From: CAWJLE01 sp963843645
GTDB taxonomy: Bacteria; Chloroflexota; Anaerolineae; DAOTYC01
NCBI GenBank assembly: GCA_963843645.1
Contig: CAWJLE010000001.1
Coordinates: forward strand, 186,001-250,000
Direction of reading: 5' to 3'
Length of the DNA: 64,000 bases
The first letter of the stretch is position 1. Every line of letters begins with the position of its first letter. Below the pieces are notes generated by a model, which was given only the letters and a program-made list of their open reading frames with translations, searched no databases and was not told the DNA's origin. The translations under genes were made by a program, and so were the position numbers. Shown piece after piece: positions 7,409 to 16,518 of the stretch.

Positions 7409-10400
7409 TCAGGTCGGATTCCACGCCTCCAGGACCAGACGGCGGGTGCGGTATTCACCGAACCGGCGCAGCTCCTTCTGCTTGAGGACGCGGAAGGTCT
7501 CGCCCGGAAAGTCCGGCCCGCAGACGTCCGCCGGGTCGAGGACGTACTGTAGGTCCTCCTCGGTCAGGCCGTAGAGGCGGGCGTAGCGCGCGTCCAGCTC
7601 GGCGCGCAGGACGGCCCGGCGCTCGGCGTCCCAGGGGCAGAGGTCACCCCCACAGCCGGGCGCAACCTCGCCTCCCTGGCCACACAGGTCGCGCCGCACG
7701 TCGGCGGCGAAGGGCTGCAGATCCCACGTGGTGCAGGTCAGCTCCAGGACGCGCGGGACGATGAACGCGACGTCGGCGGGCGTGTAGGCGGCCGGCGGCA
7801 GGATGGGGAACTGCTTGACGTAGAAGATGTTCATGTTGGTGCCGCCGACCTTCTGCCGGGCGACCCAGTCGAGCACGAGCGAGGCGAAATTCGCGACGAG
7901 GCAGGCGATCGACGCGGCGTCGGCCGCGGCGGTGCACAGGATCAGGCTGTTCCCGCACCCGCAGATGGGCGCCAGGCCGGCGATGAAGGTGCGCTCGTTG
8001 GTGGGGTTGGTCAGCGCCCGGTACGCGAGGAGCCATTCACGATCCCACTCGCCGAGCCGCACGCGGACCTCGGCTTCCGGCACCCAGTAGCGCGGCAGCA
8101 CGGCGAAGCTGGGGTCGGCGTACTGCGCCGGTGTGGGCGACGGCCAGTGCGTGCCGGTGTGGGCGGCCGCCGCGTGCGACGCGCAGGTTCCGAAGCGGTG
8201 GTCGAAGTACCACGTCATCTTCGCCTCATAGAGCGGCAGCCAGGTTTCGCCGCCGCACTCGAAGCGGTTGCCGGTCAGCAGTCCGCCGATGCGCTCCAGC
8301 TCCCCGCGCGTGCGGAACAATCCCGAATGGTTGGACATGTGGAACATCGCCGAAAAGCGGAGGCCCCACGGATTCTCGCCCGTCTCGTCGTTCACCAGGA
8401 TGGGCACGCGCTCGTAGATGCGGCGCGCCAGGTCGGCGTCCCGCCGCGTGCGGAAATTCGGGCACGTGCGCGTGTTGGGGTTGAGGCGGGCGAAATCTTC
8501 GCGGGCCAGCGTGAAGCGCCGGGGCGCGTCCCGCCGGTCGTGCAGGTGGGCCGGCCGCGTGGCGAAGAAGACGAACTCGGGCGGCGTCCGGTTGGGATCG
8601 CCCGCGCCCCGCAGCGTGAGGAGGCTGAACCGATAGCGGCTGTCGACCGACGCGAACCACTTTTCTCGATTCTCGAGGTCGTACAGGGAGGCAAGCCGGC
8701 CCGCGTCCCCCAGCGCGGCAAAGAAGCGCCGATTGGTGTGGTCGGTGGCGATGCCGGTGGGGACGAGGACGCCGGCGCGGCCGCGGGGGCTCAGCAGCGC
8801 CGCGAACAGCTCGGCGAAGACCGAATACGTGTTGACGTCGCCCTGCGAAGTGAGCGGATACCGCCCGGACGCGCGCAGAAACCGGCTCAGCCCCATGGCA
8901 TCACTCCAGGCACGCTCGTAGGACTGCCGGAGGGCGGGATTGGTTTGCGGCAGGGCGGCGATGAACCGGGCGCGGGCGGCCTTGTTTGGGGCGCGGGCGA
9001 TGGCGGGATCGCGCGCGGCGAAGAATTCCTGCTCCTGGAGCTTGATGCGCTCCCAGGGGGGATTGCTGAGGATGACGTCGAAGCCGGGATCGGGCGGGGG
9101 CGGGCAACCACATCGGCTTGCCCCTACGGCTGGGGCGTCGTCCGGATCGTCGTAGGGGCGACCCTGGGTGGTCGCCCGATCCGCGGGGAACACGTCCGGG
9201 AATTCGAGAGGCCAATGGAAGAATCCCATGCGGGCGGCGAGGGCGTCGGCGGACGCCTCGACCGTAGGGGCAACCCGATGTGGTTGCCCGTCCCCGGCCA
9301 ACCCCGACGATACCTCGGACGCAGGGGCAACCCGATGTGGCTGCCCGCCAACCGATTCGGGCGATGCGCGCGGCGGCACGAAAAACGCGGCGGTCCAGAC
9401 GTTGCAGGCGGTGCGGAGGTCGTGGGACTTCCATCCAATCTTCTCAGACATCCGAAGACCTGAAAACTCGACGCACCCGCGTCGTTGCGGCCCGCGCCGG
9501 CCGCACGGACAGTATGTCGGGAGTTGTTCCAGGTCCAACACTCCAACGAGGCTGTCGCCGCAGCGGATGCGATGGTCCAGAAACGTGAGGGGGAGCCCCT
9601 TGCGGCCGGCCTCCAGCCACAAGACGCCCTTGCACAGGTCCACGGCCAACGGGTTCTTGTCCACACCGTAGAGGCAGTGCGCAATGGCGTCACCCACGGC
9701 GGCGCGGAGGGCGTCCGGGTCGGGGTCCGCCGCGCCGGTGCGGACGCGGGCCAGCTCGAGACCCAGGCGGCGGGCCGCGGCGAGCAGGAACTGCCCGGAC
9801 CCCGCGGCCGGGTCGCAGACCCTGATGGCGAGCAGGGCGTCCGCCTGCGCCTGGGGCGTGTCCGCGCCCTGGAGCCGGTCAGCGATCACCGGCTCCAGCG
9901 CGCTCACGATCAGCTCGTGCACCAGCTCGGGTCGGGTATAGTACGAGCCGGTGGTCTTGCGGTCCTTGCCCGGGACAAACTCGAAGGCCGGACAGCCGTC
10001 GCGTGAAACGAAGATCGGGTGATGCTCGAGCAGGCCCTCGTAGACCGGCCCGAGGTCCGCCGGCTCTATCGCATCCAGCCCGCGCAGGGCGCGCTGCAGG
10101 TCCGCATCGAACAGCGCGGCGCCCTCGAGATCGGGGATGGCGCCCAGCGCCCCATCCGGGTGCAGCCGGGACGTCCGCAACAGGTCCCGCCACATTCCGT
10201 CGCCGGGCGCGCCGGCCCCGTCCACGTCACGCGGGCGCGCGAGGGCCTCGGGAGCCGCCAGGTGGTGCGCCTCACGCCACCCCCCGAACCACAGCCGGTA
10301 TGCCAGGCGGAGAAGCTGGTGGTAGTAGTAGGCGGGCGCGGCGAGCCCACCGGACGCGATGCGGCGTCGCAGCGCCTCGTTGGCAGGGTGGGCCAGAAAG

Positions 10401-10471
10401 CCGGACCCGAACGTCAGCAGCGCGTCTTCCACGCCGGAACGCAGGCGGTCGTACCTGGAAGGAACGGGCAT
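7409..10471 (-). CDS. Eco57I-type N6-adenine DNA methylase (COG1002-like) with in-frame repeat insertions
   Basis: About 1020 residues. The chosen ATG at 10471 (MPVPSRYDRLR) has GGAGG about ten bases upstream; a longer frame would overlap the preceding gene. Motif I is CDPAAGSGQFLLAAARR, followed by HCLYGVDKNPLAVDLCKG; the catalytic motif is ILSNPPWERIKLQEQEFF, and the C-terminal half looks like a target-recognition region. No nuclease motif was recognised, so it may be an orphan methylase or half of a system. The N-terminal helical part appears shorter than usual in this family. Between motif I and NPPW, about 85 residues are encoded largely by four GTAGGGGCRACCC repeats (9101-9347), giving odd peptides such as GQPHRVAP twice and ATTQGRPYDD. 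Confidence 0.75.
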   Translation of the reverse strand: MPVPSRYDRLRSGVEDALLTFGSGFLAHPANEALRRRIASGGLAAPAYYYHQLLRLAYRLWFGGWREAHHLAAPEALARPRDVDGAGAPGDGMWRDLLRTSRLHPDGALGAIPDLEGAALFDADLQRALRGLDAIEPADLGPVYEGLLEHHPIFVSRDGCPAFEFVPGKDRKTTGSYYTRPELVHELIVSALEPVIADRLQGADTPQAQADALLAIRVCDPAAGSGQFLLAAARRLGLELARVRTGAADPDPDALRAAVGDAIAHCLYGVDKNPLAVDLCKGVLWLEAGRKGLPLTFLDHRIRCGDSLVGVLDLEQLPTYCPCGRRGPQRRGCVEFSGLRMSEKIGWKSHDLRTACNVWTAAFFVPPRASPESVGGQPHRVAPASEVSSGLAGDGQPHRVAPTVEASADALAARMGFFHWPLEFPDVFPADRATTQGRPYDDPDDAPAVGASRCGCPPPPDPGFDVILSNPPWERIKLQEQEFFAARDPAIARAPNKAARARFIAALPQTNPALRQSYERAWSDAMGLSRFLRASGRYPLTSQGDVNTYSVFAELFAALLSPRGRAGVLVPTGIATDHTNRRFFAALGDAGRLASLYDLENREKWFASVDSRYRFSLLTLRGAGDPNRTPPEFVFFATRPAHLHDRRDAPRRFTLAREDFARLNPNTRTCPNFRTRRDADLARRIYERVPILVNDETGENPWGLRFSAMFHMSNHSGLFRTRGELERIGGLLTGNRFECGGETWLPLYEAKMTWYFDHRFGTCASHAAAAHTGTHWPSPTPAQYADPSFAVLPRYWVPEAEVRVRLGEWDREWLLAYRALTNPTNERTFIAGLAPICGCGNSLILCTAAADAASIACLVANFASLVLDWVARQKVGGTNMNIFYVKQFPILPPAAYTPADVAFIVPRVLELTCTTWDLQPFAADVRRDLCGQGGEVAPGCGGDLCPWDAERRAVLRAELDARYARLYGLTEEDLQYVLDPADVCGPDFPGETFRVLKQKELRRFGEYRTRRLVLEAWNPT
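9101..9127 (-). repeat. GTAGGGGC-family repeat inside the methylase gene (copy 1)
   Basis: Inverted-orientation copy of the GTAGGGGCAAGCC...GGTTGCCCG element. It is translated in frame within the methylase as GASRCGCPPPP. Confidence 0.7.
9152..9179 (+). repeat. GTAGGGGC-family repeat inside the methylase gene (copy 2)
   Basis: GTAGGGGCGACCC, a short centre, then GGTCGCCCGA. The opposite strand reads through as ATTQGRPYDD in the methylase. Confidence 0.75.
9264..9290 (+). repeat. GTAGGGGC-family repeat inside the methylase gene (copy 3)
   Basis: GTAGGGGCAACCCGATGTGG then TTGCCCG. It is read by the methylase as GQPHRVAPTV. Confidence 0.75.
9321..9347 (+). repeat. GTAGGGGC-family repeat inside the methylase gene (copy 4)
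   Basis: GCAGGGGCAACCCGATGTGG then CTGCCCG. It is read as GQPHRVAPAS, nearly the same peptide as copy 3. Confidence 0.75.
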
Positions 10472-10491
10472 GGAACACAGCCTCCAACGCT

Positions 10492-11787
10492 CTACCGCTC
10501 GAAGCTCGACGGATGCGGGAAATACTCCTCCAGAAAGGCGCTGCATCGATCGAGAACGATCTCAGCCTCTTCGGAATCGTCCAGGTCGTCGTTCAGGCAG
10601 AAGAACTTCGGCTTCTGGAACAGGATTTCGTCGAACGCCTCAGCCATGCGCGGAATGGCGTTCCGCATCATGACGAACGCGTAGTCGACGGAACCGTCGC
10701 AGATCGTAACCGCCTCGTACCGAGGGCGGCATTCCTCCGCCTCCAGAACGTAATGAAAGTACAGGATCTCGATGGCGACTTCCGGCGGCGTGCGAAACGG
10801 ATGCGCCGACGTGGCGACGACTTCCGGGAGCCATCGGCGCTGAATCCGCGCCATCGCCTCCACGTCGTGGATCTGCGGAGTGTGGGCGGGACACTGGCGG
10901 CGCGGCAGCGGCACGACGGCCCGGTCGAGCAAGGTCTGGGTGTAGGCGTAAGCGCGGTCGTGCGCGGGCCCCTCGTTCAGGTCGGTCGGCAGCATCCGGC
11001 TCTCCAGGTAGATCTTCTGGACGCCGCCGGACGTCAGGAAATCGGCGGGGCAGGTCGGGCGTCCCAAGAAGATGTCGTCGTTGAAGTAGATGAAACGGCG
11101 GGAAAGGCCCGGAATGCGGTGCATGTGGAGCTCGATGGCGTGGGAGCTGAACGACGGGAGGTGCCGGCGATCCGGGAAGATCGCCTCGTGCGGCACGATG
11201 GAGACGCGCGGGTGTGAAAGGTTCAGCCAGCGCGGGACCTGGCCGTCCGTCACGATGTAGACGTGCCTGATCCAGGGCGCGTACTGCTCCACCGAGCGCA
11301 GCGAGTACTTCAGCTCGTCGATGCTGCGGAAGTGGCTGCTCGCCAGCGACGGATTCGTGAGCGAGTCGCCGTGCGTCGCGGCCCGCCGCCGCAGTTTTTC
11401 CTGAAAGATTGGATCGCTGCCGTCCACCCACAGGTAGACGGCGTCCATCGGCTCGAACTGCGGGCCGCCGTCATCGACGGACGCCGCGGGCGCCTCATCG
11501 CCCGCCGGGATCAGCTCGACCGGCGCCAGCTCGTAGATGAGCCAGCGCCCGCTCCAAGAACCGTCGGCGCGCCGGGTCAGCCGGGCGGTGACGCCCTCAT
11601 CGCCCGCGATCACCAGAACTGGAACGCCGTCTTCCTCGCGCAAGTGCCAGGTCCGCTCCAGCCTGGCCCGACCTCCCCCGATCCAGCTCCGCGGTAGGAG
11701 CTCCATCAGGCGATAGTCGTGCCCATAGCGGACGTAACGGAAGCGCCTGGTGCGGACGATCTCCTGTTCCAATTCTTTGAGCGCCAT
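10492..11787 (-). CDS. Stealth-family sugar-phosphate transferase
   Basis: 431 residues. It shows the conserved Stealth regions: DAVYLWVDGSDPIFQEK (CR1), then ELKYSLRSVEQYAPWIRHVY with VTDGQVPRWLN (CR2), and SRRFIYFNDDIFLGRP. C-terminal CR3/CR4-like segments include HTPQIHDVEAM and FCLNDDLDD. The family transfers hexose-1-phosphate to build phosphate-linked capsule or exopolysaccharide and is related to GlcNAc-1-phosphotransferase. About 110 residues precede CR1. It sits between two methyltransferase genes on the same strand with gaps of 20 and 33 bases, so they probably form one transcript. The divergent multi-domain glycosyltransferase suggests a surface-glycan locus. Confidence 0.88.
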   Translation of the reverse strand: MALKELEQEIVRTRRFRYVRYGHDYRLMELLPRSWIGGGRARLERTWHLREEDGVPVLVIAGDEGVTARLTRRADGSWSGRWLIYELAPVELIPAGDEAPAASVDDGGPQFEPMDAVYLWVDGSDPIFQEKLRRRAATHGDSLTNPSLASSHFRSIDELKYSLRSVEQYAPWIRHVYIVTDGQVPRWLNLSHPRVSIVPHEAIFPDRRHLPSFSSHAIELHMHRIPGLSRRFIYFNDDIFLGRPTCPADFLTSGGVQKIYLESRMLPTDLNEGPAHDRAYAYTQTLLDRAVVPLPRRQCPAHTPQIHDVEAMARIQRRWLPEVVATSAHPFRTPPEVAIEILYFHYVLEAEECRPRYEAVTICDGSVDYAFVMMRNAIPRMAEAFDEILFQKPKFFCLNDDLDDSEEAEIVLDRCSAFLEEYFPHPSSFER

Positions 11788-11820
11788 GGTACGATCCGTC
11801 CTGGTCCCGCGTCGAAGCGG

Positions 11821-12588
11821 TCAATCGAGCCGGAAGACGTGGAGCGTTTCGGGAGCCCTGGCACCCTGGTTTTCGAAGAGCACGACCTTCTCGTCGATCA
11901 GGCGGTGGCCCAGGCCAAGGTCCAGGATACGCGCGACGCCCAGCTCGACGTTGGGCAGCACGCCGGTAGCGGACTTCTGGTCTCGCCACAGGGCGACCAG
12001 GTACCCTCCCCGGCCCAGCAGCGCCGTGATCTCGCGCACGATGGTGCAGACGTCGTCCAGCCAGCGGCCGTGCTCGGTGTCCTCGTAGTTCCCGACCTGT
12101 TCCGCGCTCACCGGATACCGGGGGCGATCCACCCGCAGCAACGGCGGGCAGAAGAAGCACAGCCGGAATTCGGGCCAGCCGTAGCCGGATTTTGCCCTAC
12201 TCAAGTGCAGGGCGGACTGGAGCCGGACGCGGTCGTCGAATCGCGTCTCCGCCGCGATCGAAACGTTCGCCAGCCGCACGTATTCTTCCACCACGTCCGC
12301 GCCGAACGCATTTCGCCCCAGGCTGAGCGCGCGCCGGACGAACGTGCCGGTGCCGCACATCGGGTCGAGGACCGCCTCCCCCACCCGCGAATACGTGTGG
12401 ATCACGTAGTCGGTGATTTCCGGCTCCGTCGGCGTCGGGTGCTGGTAGCCCTCGGCCTGGGCCGGGCCCAGGCTCAGGGCTCCGGCGACGAAGCCGGCCG
12501 GCAGCCTGATCCGTTCCGAAGTCACGGATATGACGTGATCGTTTCTCAATGTGAACCCGCTCCCGGCTCCCTGTGGGGGAGCCCTCAT
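11821..12588 (-). CDS. Class I SAM-dependent methyltransferase, DNA/RNA methylase-like
   Basis: 255 residues. The SAM-binding motif I is VLDPMCGTGTFVRRALSLG, preceded by HPTPTEPEITDYVIHTY, an arrangement seen in TRM11-like and beta-class DNA methylases. The expected catalytic motif IV is FFCPPLLRVDRPRY, where PPL replaces the usual PPY, an atypical residue for an amino-methyltransferase. A GNYED segment further on fits the family. It probably methylates DNA or RNA, but the substrate cannot be stated. It is first in a minus-strand run with the Stealth and Eco57I-type genes. The start is uncertain: no clear ribosome site precedes the ATG. A hairpin (GGCTCCC/GGGAGCC, 12563-12581) lies over the first codons. 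Confidence 0.65.
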   Translation of the reverse strand: MRAPPQGAGSGFTLRNDHVISVTSERIRLPAGFVAGALSLGPAQAEGYQHPTPTEPEITDYVIHTYSRVGEAVLDPMCGTGTFVRRALSLGRNAFGADVVEEYVRLANVSIAAETRFDDRVRLQSALHLSRAKSGYGWPEFRLCFFCPPLLRVDRPRYPVSAEQVGNYEDTEHGRWLDDVCTIVREITALLGRGGYLVALWRDQKSATGVLPNVELGVARILDLGLGHRLIDEKVVLFENQGARAPETLHVFRLD

Positions 12589-12602
12589 TGGTCAGAGAGG
12601 AA

Positions 12603-12608
12603 ATTATA
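12603..12608 (-). promoter_or_regulatory. Possible -10 box for the minus-strand methyltransferase/Stealth operon
   Basis: TATAAT on the minus strand 15 bases before the ATG; the matching -35 is weak. It stands back to back with the plus-strand promoter at 12647. Confidence 0.35.
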
Positions 12609-12646
12609 GCCCAATTTCCGGATGAGCGATAATCGCAGATGGGTTT

Positions 12647-12674
12647 TTGACAGAACGGTGACTGCCCCTATAAT
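12647..12674 (+). promoter_or_regulatory. Consensus promoter of the glycosyltransferase fusion gene
   Basis: TTGACA at 12647-12652, a 16-base spacer and a perfect TATAAT at 12669-12674. The ORF starts 110 bases downstream. Confidence 0.7.
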
Positions 12675-12783
12675 CCTGAGCCAACGTCAGCCAGGCAAAT
12701 GGAACGTCCCGACGCCTGTCGTGCCGAGTATTCATGCATTCGCGGGCCGATCCGTGGACGGGCCGCACCGGAAACGAGGGCCA

Positions 12784-15700
12784 ATGCCAACCATCATTAT
12801 CTTCACGTCGGGCACGCTGGGCGATCACCTGCCGTACATCGCGCTGGGCCGGGCCCTGGCCGCCAGGGGATATCGCGTGCGCATGGCCATCAACCAGGCC
12901 ATGCACGAGTACGCCCGGCGGGCCGGGCTCGAGGCCGTGGCTCTGACCGACGTCGACCGGGGCGAGGAGCAGGCCCGCGAGCACGCCGCGGACTGGGACC
13001 ACTGGAACAATTCACCGGCGACGTCGCGCCCCAAGGCGGCCCCCATGACGATCGACCAGTACGTCGGCCAGGTCCGCGAGCTGGTCGACCTGTGCCGCGA
13101 CGCCGATCTGCTGATCGCCACCGCCATCCGGACGCAGGGCTACTTGGCCGCCGAAGCGCTCGGGCTGCCGTGGCTGACCGTTTCGATGAACCCCTTCACC
13201 TTCTGGCAGCCCACTCTGCCGGAAGAGCAGGAAGCCCAGTGGGCCAGCTGGCTCAAGTATCACGACCGGTTCGCCGCCGCCATCACCCACACGTTCGCCC
13301 AGCTGGGCGTCGACAAGGAGGCGCCCCCCTGCTCGGTCGGCTGGCTGTTCGCCCGACACGTGCTTCTGGCCAGCAGCCCGTGCTTCAGCCGGCCCAACCT
13401 GGCCCAGCTGCAGCCGCGGTCCAGCATCGACATGACCGGCTTCTGGTTCTACGAGGATCCGGCCTGGCGGGACTGGCAGCCGGACGAAGCGCTGGCGGCG
13501 TTCTGCCGGCGCCGGCCCATCGTGCTGTCTTTCAGCAGCCAGCCCCTGGAAGACCCGCGGCGTGTGCTGCAGGTGCACGTCGAGGCCGCGGCCCGGCTCG
13601 GCCTTCCGCTGCTGGTGCAGCGCGGCTGGGCAAACTTCTCGGAAGCCGACCTGCCGCCCAACGCCGACCCACGGGAGATCATGTTCGCCGATTTCCTGCC
13701 CCACGACTGGCTGTTTGCCCAGGCGGCCTGCACCGTCCAGCACGGCGGCATCGGGTCCATCGCCCGCGCGCTGCGCCAGGGCTGCCCGCTGCTGATCGAG
13801 CCATTCGGCAACGACCAGCTCTACAACGCCAGCCGTGTGGTCAACCTGGGCGCCGGGGCGGCCATGCATCCCTTCAAGATGACCGCGGAGGGCCTCGCAC
13901 AGGTCCTGCACAAGAGCGTGTTAACCGACGACTGCCGGCGGCGCGCCGCGGCCCTGGGCGACCAGATCGAGGCGGAAAACGGCCTGGAAACCGCCTGCGG
14001 GCTGATCGACGCGTATCTGGATCGGGCGCGCTCCGGCGGCGACGACTCAGCCGCCCTGCTCGTGAACCCGCATCCGCCGGCGCTGCACGCGGCCGCGCGC
14101 GTGGTCCGCGACGATGCGGAAGCCGTGCAGCACGTGCCCAAGATCCTGCACCAGACCTGGCGCGACGCCAACGTGCCGCCGGAGTTCGTGAAGTTTCAGC
14201 GCACCTGGCAGGACCTCCACCCGGACTGGACGTACTACCTGTGGACCGACTGGGACAATCGGGAGTTCCTGCGCCGGCATTACCCGTGGTTTCTCTCGAT
14301 TTATGACAAGTACCACGAACCCATCATGCGGGCCGACGCGGCGCGCTATTTCATCCTGCACCACTTCGGCGGCGTGTACGCGGACCTGGATGCGGAGTGC
14401 CTTCGCCCGCTGGACCCGCTCGTCGACGGCACCCAAATCGTCGCGGCGCTGGAACCGGAACAGCATCTGCGGATCCACCAGTCGCAGGGGTACCCGCTCG
14501 ACCACATCGTATGCAACGCCGTGATCGCCTCTCCGCCCGGCCATCCCTTCTGGGAACACGTCTTCAAGCAGCTCGTTGCATACCACCTGGCCGATTCGCC
14601 CCTCGACGCCACCGGCCCCTTCCTGCTGACGCGCGCTTACGACGCCTATCCCCACAAAGAGACTATTCGCATCGAGGCGGCCCACGTCTTCTCGCCGATC
14701 GACGGCGAAACCACCTGGCGGGAGCTCGCGCCGGAAGCGCGGGCCGAGCTGGCGAGGTCGGCTTACGCCGTCCACCACTGGCGTGGCACGTGGTGGCGCC
14801 CCGGCATGGCACGCCAAACCGAGTACGTCAAGCTGTCGCTGCTGCTGCGCGGCGGCGCGGCCAACGTCTCGACGATGCGGCTCGATGTGACCATTGCTTC
14901 GCTCCGGCAACTGCCGGTCCTGCCGCGCATATCCTGCCTGATGGTCACGCGGAACCGCTTCGCGCTGGCCCAACGTGCCGTGCGCTGCTTCCAGGGCCAG
15001 AGCTACCCCAACAGAGAGCTGGTGATCCTGGACGACGGCGAGGACGGCGCGCTCGCGGAGTGGGTCGCCGGGCTCGACGACGATCGGATCGTGTACGTGC
15101 GCCTGCCCGCGCAGAACCAGACGCTGGGCGAGTTGCGGAACCTGGCCGTCGCCCAGGCGACCGGCGCCTACGTCGCCCAGTGGGACGACGACGATCTGTC
15201 CGACCCGGCGCGGCTGGAGGTCCAGCTTGCGGCGATCCACCTGATGCGCGCAGACGCCTGCACGCTGGAGCGGGAGCTGCTCTGGTGGCCGGAGCGCCGC
15301 CGCCTGGCCGTCTCCAACCGGCGCATCTGGGAGGGCGCGTTCGTGTGCGCCAGGGACAAGCTCCCGCCGTACCCCACGTTGGCGCGCGGCGAGGACACGC
15401 CCATCGTCGACCGGGTCGTCGAGACGGGGCGGGTCGCCGTGCTGGACTATCCCGCCCTCTACACCTACGTGTTCCACGGCGACAACACGTTCGGCGGGCC
15501 ACATTGGGAGGCGCACTGGCGGGCGGCGACGGAGCACTGCGAGGACGACCAGTACGACATTATGATCCAGCGGGTGCAGAGCCGGCTGAAGGTCGACCTC
15601 ACGCCCTGGATCGTCCGCACACCGGACCGAGACGCGGAGCCGGCGGCGACGGCCCCGTACGCGCCCACGACCGGGCGCGCCGCGGAACCGAACACCAGCG

Positions 15701-16512
15701 CGGGTGTCCGCAGCCTGACTCCCCGAGAGGACGGTGCGCCGGCGGAAACGCCGGCAGTGCTGGTGCTGGTCCCCGTGAAGGACGCTGCCCCTTACCTCCC
15801 GCACCTGTGGGAGAACCTGAAGGCGCTGACCTACCCGCACGAGCGGATATCGCTGGCCTTCCTGGAAAGCGACAGCGTCGACGGCACTCACGCGCTGATA
15901 CAGGAGCACCTGCCGGCGCTCCGCGCGGAGTACGCCCGGGTCGAGCTGTTCAAGTACGATTACGGGTATCGCACACCGGGGCCGCGGTGGGAAGCCAGCC
16001 AGCAGTTCAGGCGCCGCTCCGTGCTGGCGCTGAGCCGCAACTACCTCCTGTCACGCGCCCTGCGGGACGAAGAGTGGGTCCTGTGGGTCGACGCCGACGT
16101 GGCGCGCTGGCCGGACGACGTCATCCGGCAGTTGTTGGCGAGCGGCAAGGAGATCGTGGTTCCAAACTGCCTGAGCCTGGCCACCGGCGAAACCTTCGAC
16201 TACAACACGTTCAAGCTCAAGCCCGGCGCCGAGAACCTGGATTGGGCGCAGTACGTGCTGGGCGGTATCCTGCTGCCCCCGCACGGATATGGGCGGTTCT
16301 ACCTGTCGGACCTCCGGCAGCACGACTGCGTGGAGGTCGACGGCGTGGGGGGCACGATGCTCATGATTCGGGCCGACCTCCATCGCCAGGGACTGATCTT
16401 CCCCCCATTCAGCTACAAGTTCTACATCGAGACCGAAGGCCTGGCGTTCGTAGCCCGCGACATGGGCTATCGGTGCTGGGGCCTGCCGAACCTCGAGATC
16501 TTCCATCCTTGA
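12784..16512 (+). CDS. Four-domain glycosyltransferase fusion (GT1/GT28-like, GT32, GT2, GT62/Anp1-like)
   Basis: 1242 residues from the ATG at 12784, which has GAGGG just upstream and opens directly with a GT-B fold strand (PTIIIFTSGTLGDHLPYIAL). Domain 1 (about 1-415) is a UDP-glycosyltransferase-like GT-B ending VQHGGIGSIARALRQGCPLL. Domain 2 (about 450-690) is GT32-like: PKILHQTWRDANVPPEFVKF and DXD in GGVYADLDAECLRPLD. Domain 3 (about 710-950) is GT2: ISCLMVTRNRFALAQRAV, DDGEDG and AQWDDDDLSDPARL. Domain 4 (about 990-1242) resembles Anp1/GT62: LVLVPVKDAAPYLPHLWENL, FLESDSVDGT and WVLWVDADVARWPDD. No signal peptide or membrane segment is seen. It likely adds several sugars in sequence to a surface glycan; sugars and acceptor are unknown. 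Confidence 0.85.
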   Translation: MPTIIIFTSGTLGDHLPYIALGRALAARGYRVRMAINQAMHEYARRAGLEAVALTDVDRGEEQAREHAADWDHWNNSPATSRPKAAPMTIDQYVGQVRELVDLCRDADLLIATAIRTQGYLAAEALGLPWLTVSMNPFTFWQPTLPEEQEAQWASWLKYHDRFAAAITHTFAQLGVDKEAPPCSVGWLFARHVLLASSPCFSRPNLAQLQPRSSIDMTGFWFYEDPAWRDWQPDEALAAFCRRRPIVLSFSSQPLEDPRRVLQVHVEAAARLGLPLLVQRGWANFSEADLPPNADPREIMFADFLPHDWLFAQAACTVQHGGIGSIARALRQGCPLLIEPFGNDQLYNASRVVNLGAGAAMHPFKMTAEGLAQVLHKSVLTDDCRRRAAALGDQIEAENGLETACGLIDAYLDRARSGGDDSAALLVNPHPPALHAAARVVRDDAEAVQHVPKILHQTWRDANVPPEFVKFQRTWQDLHPDWTYYLWTDWDNREFLRRHYPWFLSIYDKYHEPIMRADAARYFILHHFGGVYADLDAECLRPLDPLVDGTQIVAALEPEQHLRIHQSQGYPLDHIVCNAVIASPPGHPFWEHVFKQLVAYHLADSPLDATGPFLLTRAYDAYPHKETIRIEAAHVFSPIDGETTWRELAPEARAELARSAYAVHHWRGTWWRPGMARQTEYVKLSLLLRGGAANVSTMRLDVTIASLRQLPVLPRISCLMVTRNRFALAQRAVRCFQGQSYPNRELVILDDGEDGALAEWVAGLDDDRIVYVRLPAQNQTLGELRNLAVAQATGAYVAQWDDDDLSDPARLEVQLAAIHLMRADACTLERELLWWPERRRLAVSNRRIWEGAFVCARDKLPPYPTLARGEDTPIVDRVVETGRVAVLDYPALYTYVFHGDNTFGGPHWEAHWRAATEHCEDDQYDIMIQRVQSRLKVDLTPWIVRTPDRDAEPAATAPYAPTTGRAAEPNTSAGVRSLTPREDGAPAETPAVLVLVPVKDAAPYLPHLWENLKALTYPHERISLAFLESDSVDGTHALIQEHLPALRAEYARVELFKYDYGYRTPGPRWEASQQFRRRSVLALSRNYLLSRALRDEEWVLWVDADVARWPDDVIRQLLASGKEIVVPNCLSLATGETFDYNTFKLKPGAENLDWAQYVLGGILLPPHGYGRFYLSDLRQHDCVEVDGVGGTMLMIRADLHRQGLIFPPFSYKFYIETEGLAFVARDMGYRCWGLPNLEIFHP

Positions 16513-16518
16513 GGCAAG

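Noticed and set aside
7409..10471. Complete type IIG restriction-modification enzyme
   Set aside because: No PD-(D/E)XK or other nuclease motif was recognised and no restriction gene is adjacent; called a methylase only.
14047..15909. Long minus-strand frame (620 codons) opposite the glycosyltransferase fusion
   Set aside because: Composition is Arg/Val/Gly-rich with no recognisable motif, typical of the antisense of a high-GC gene.
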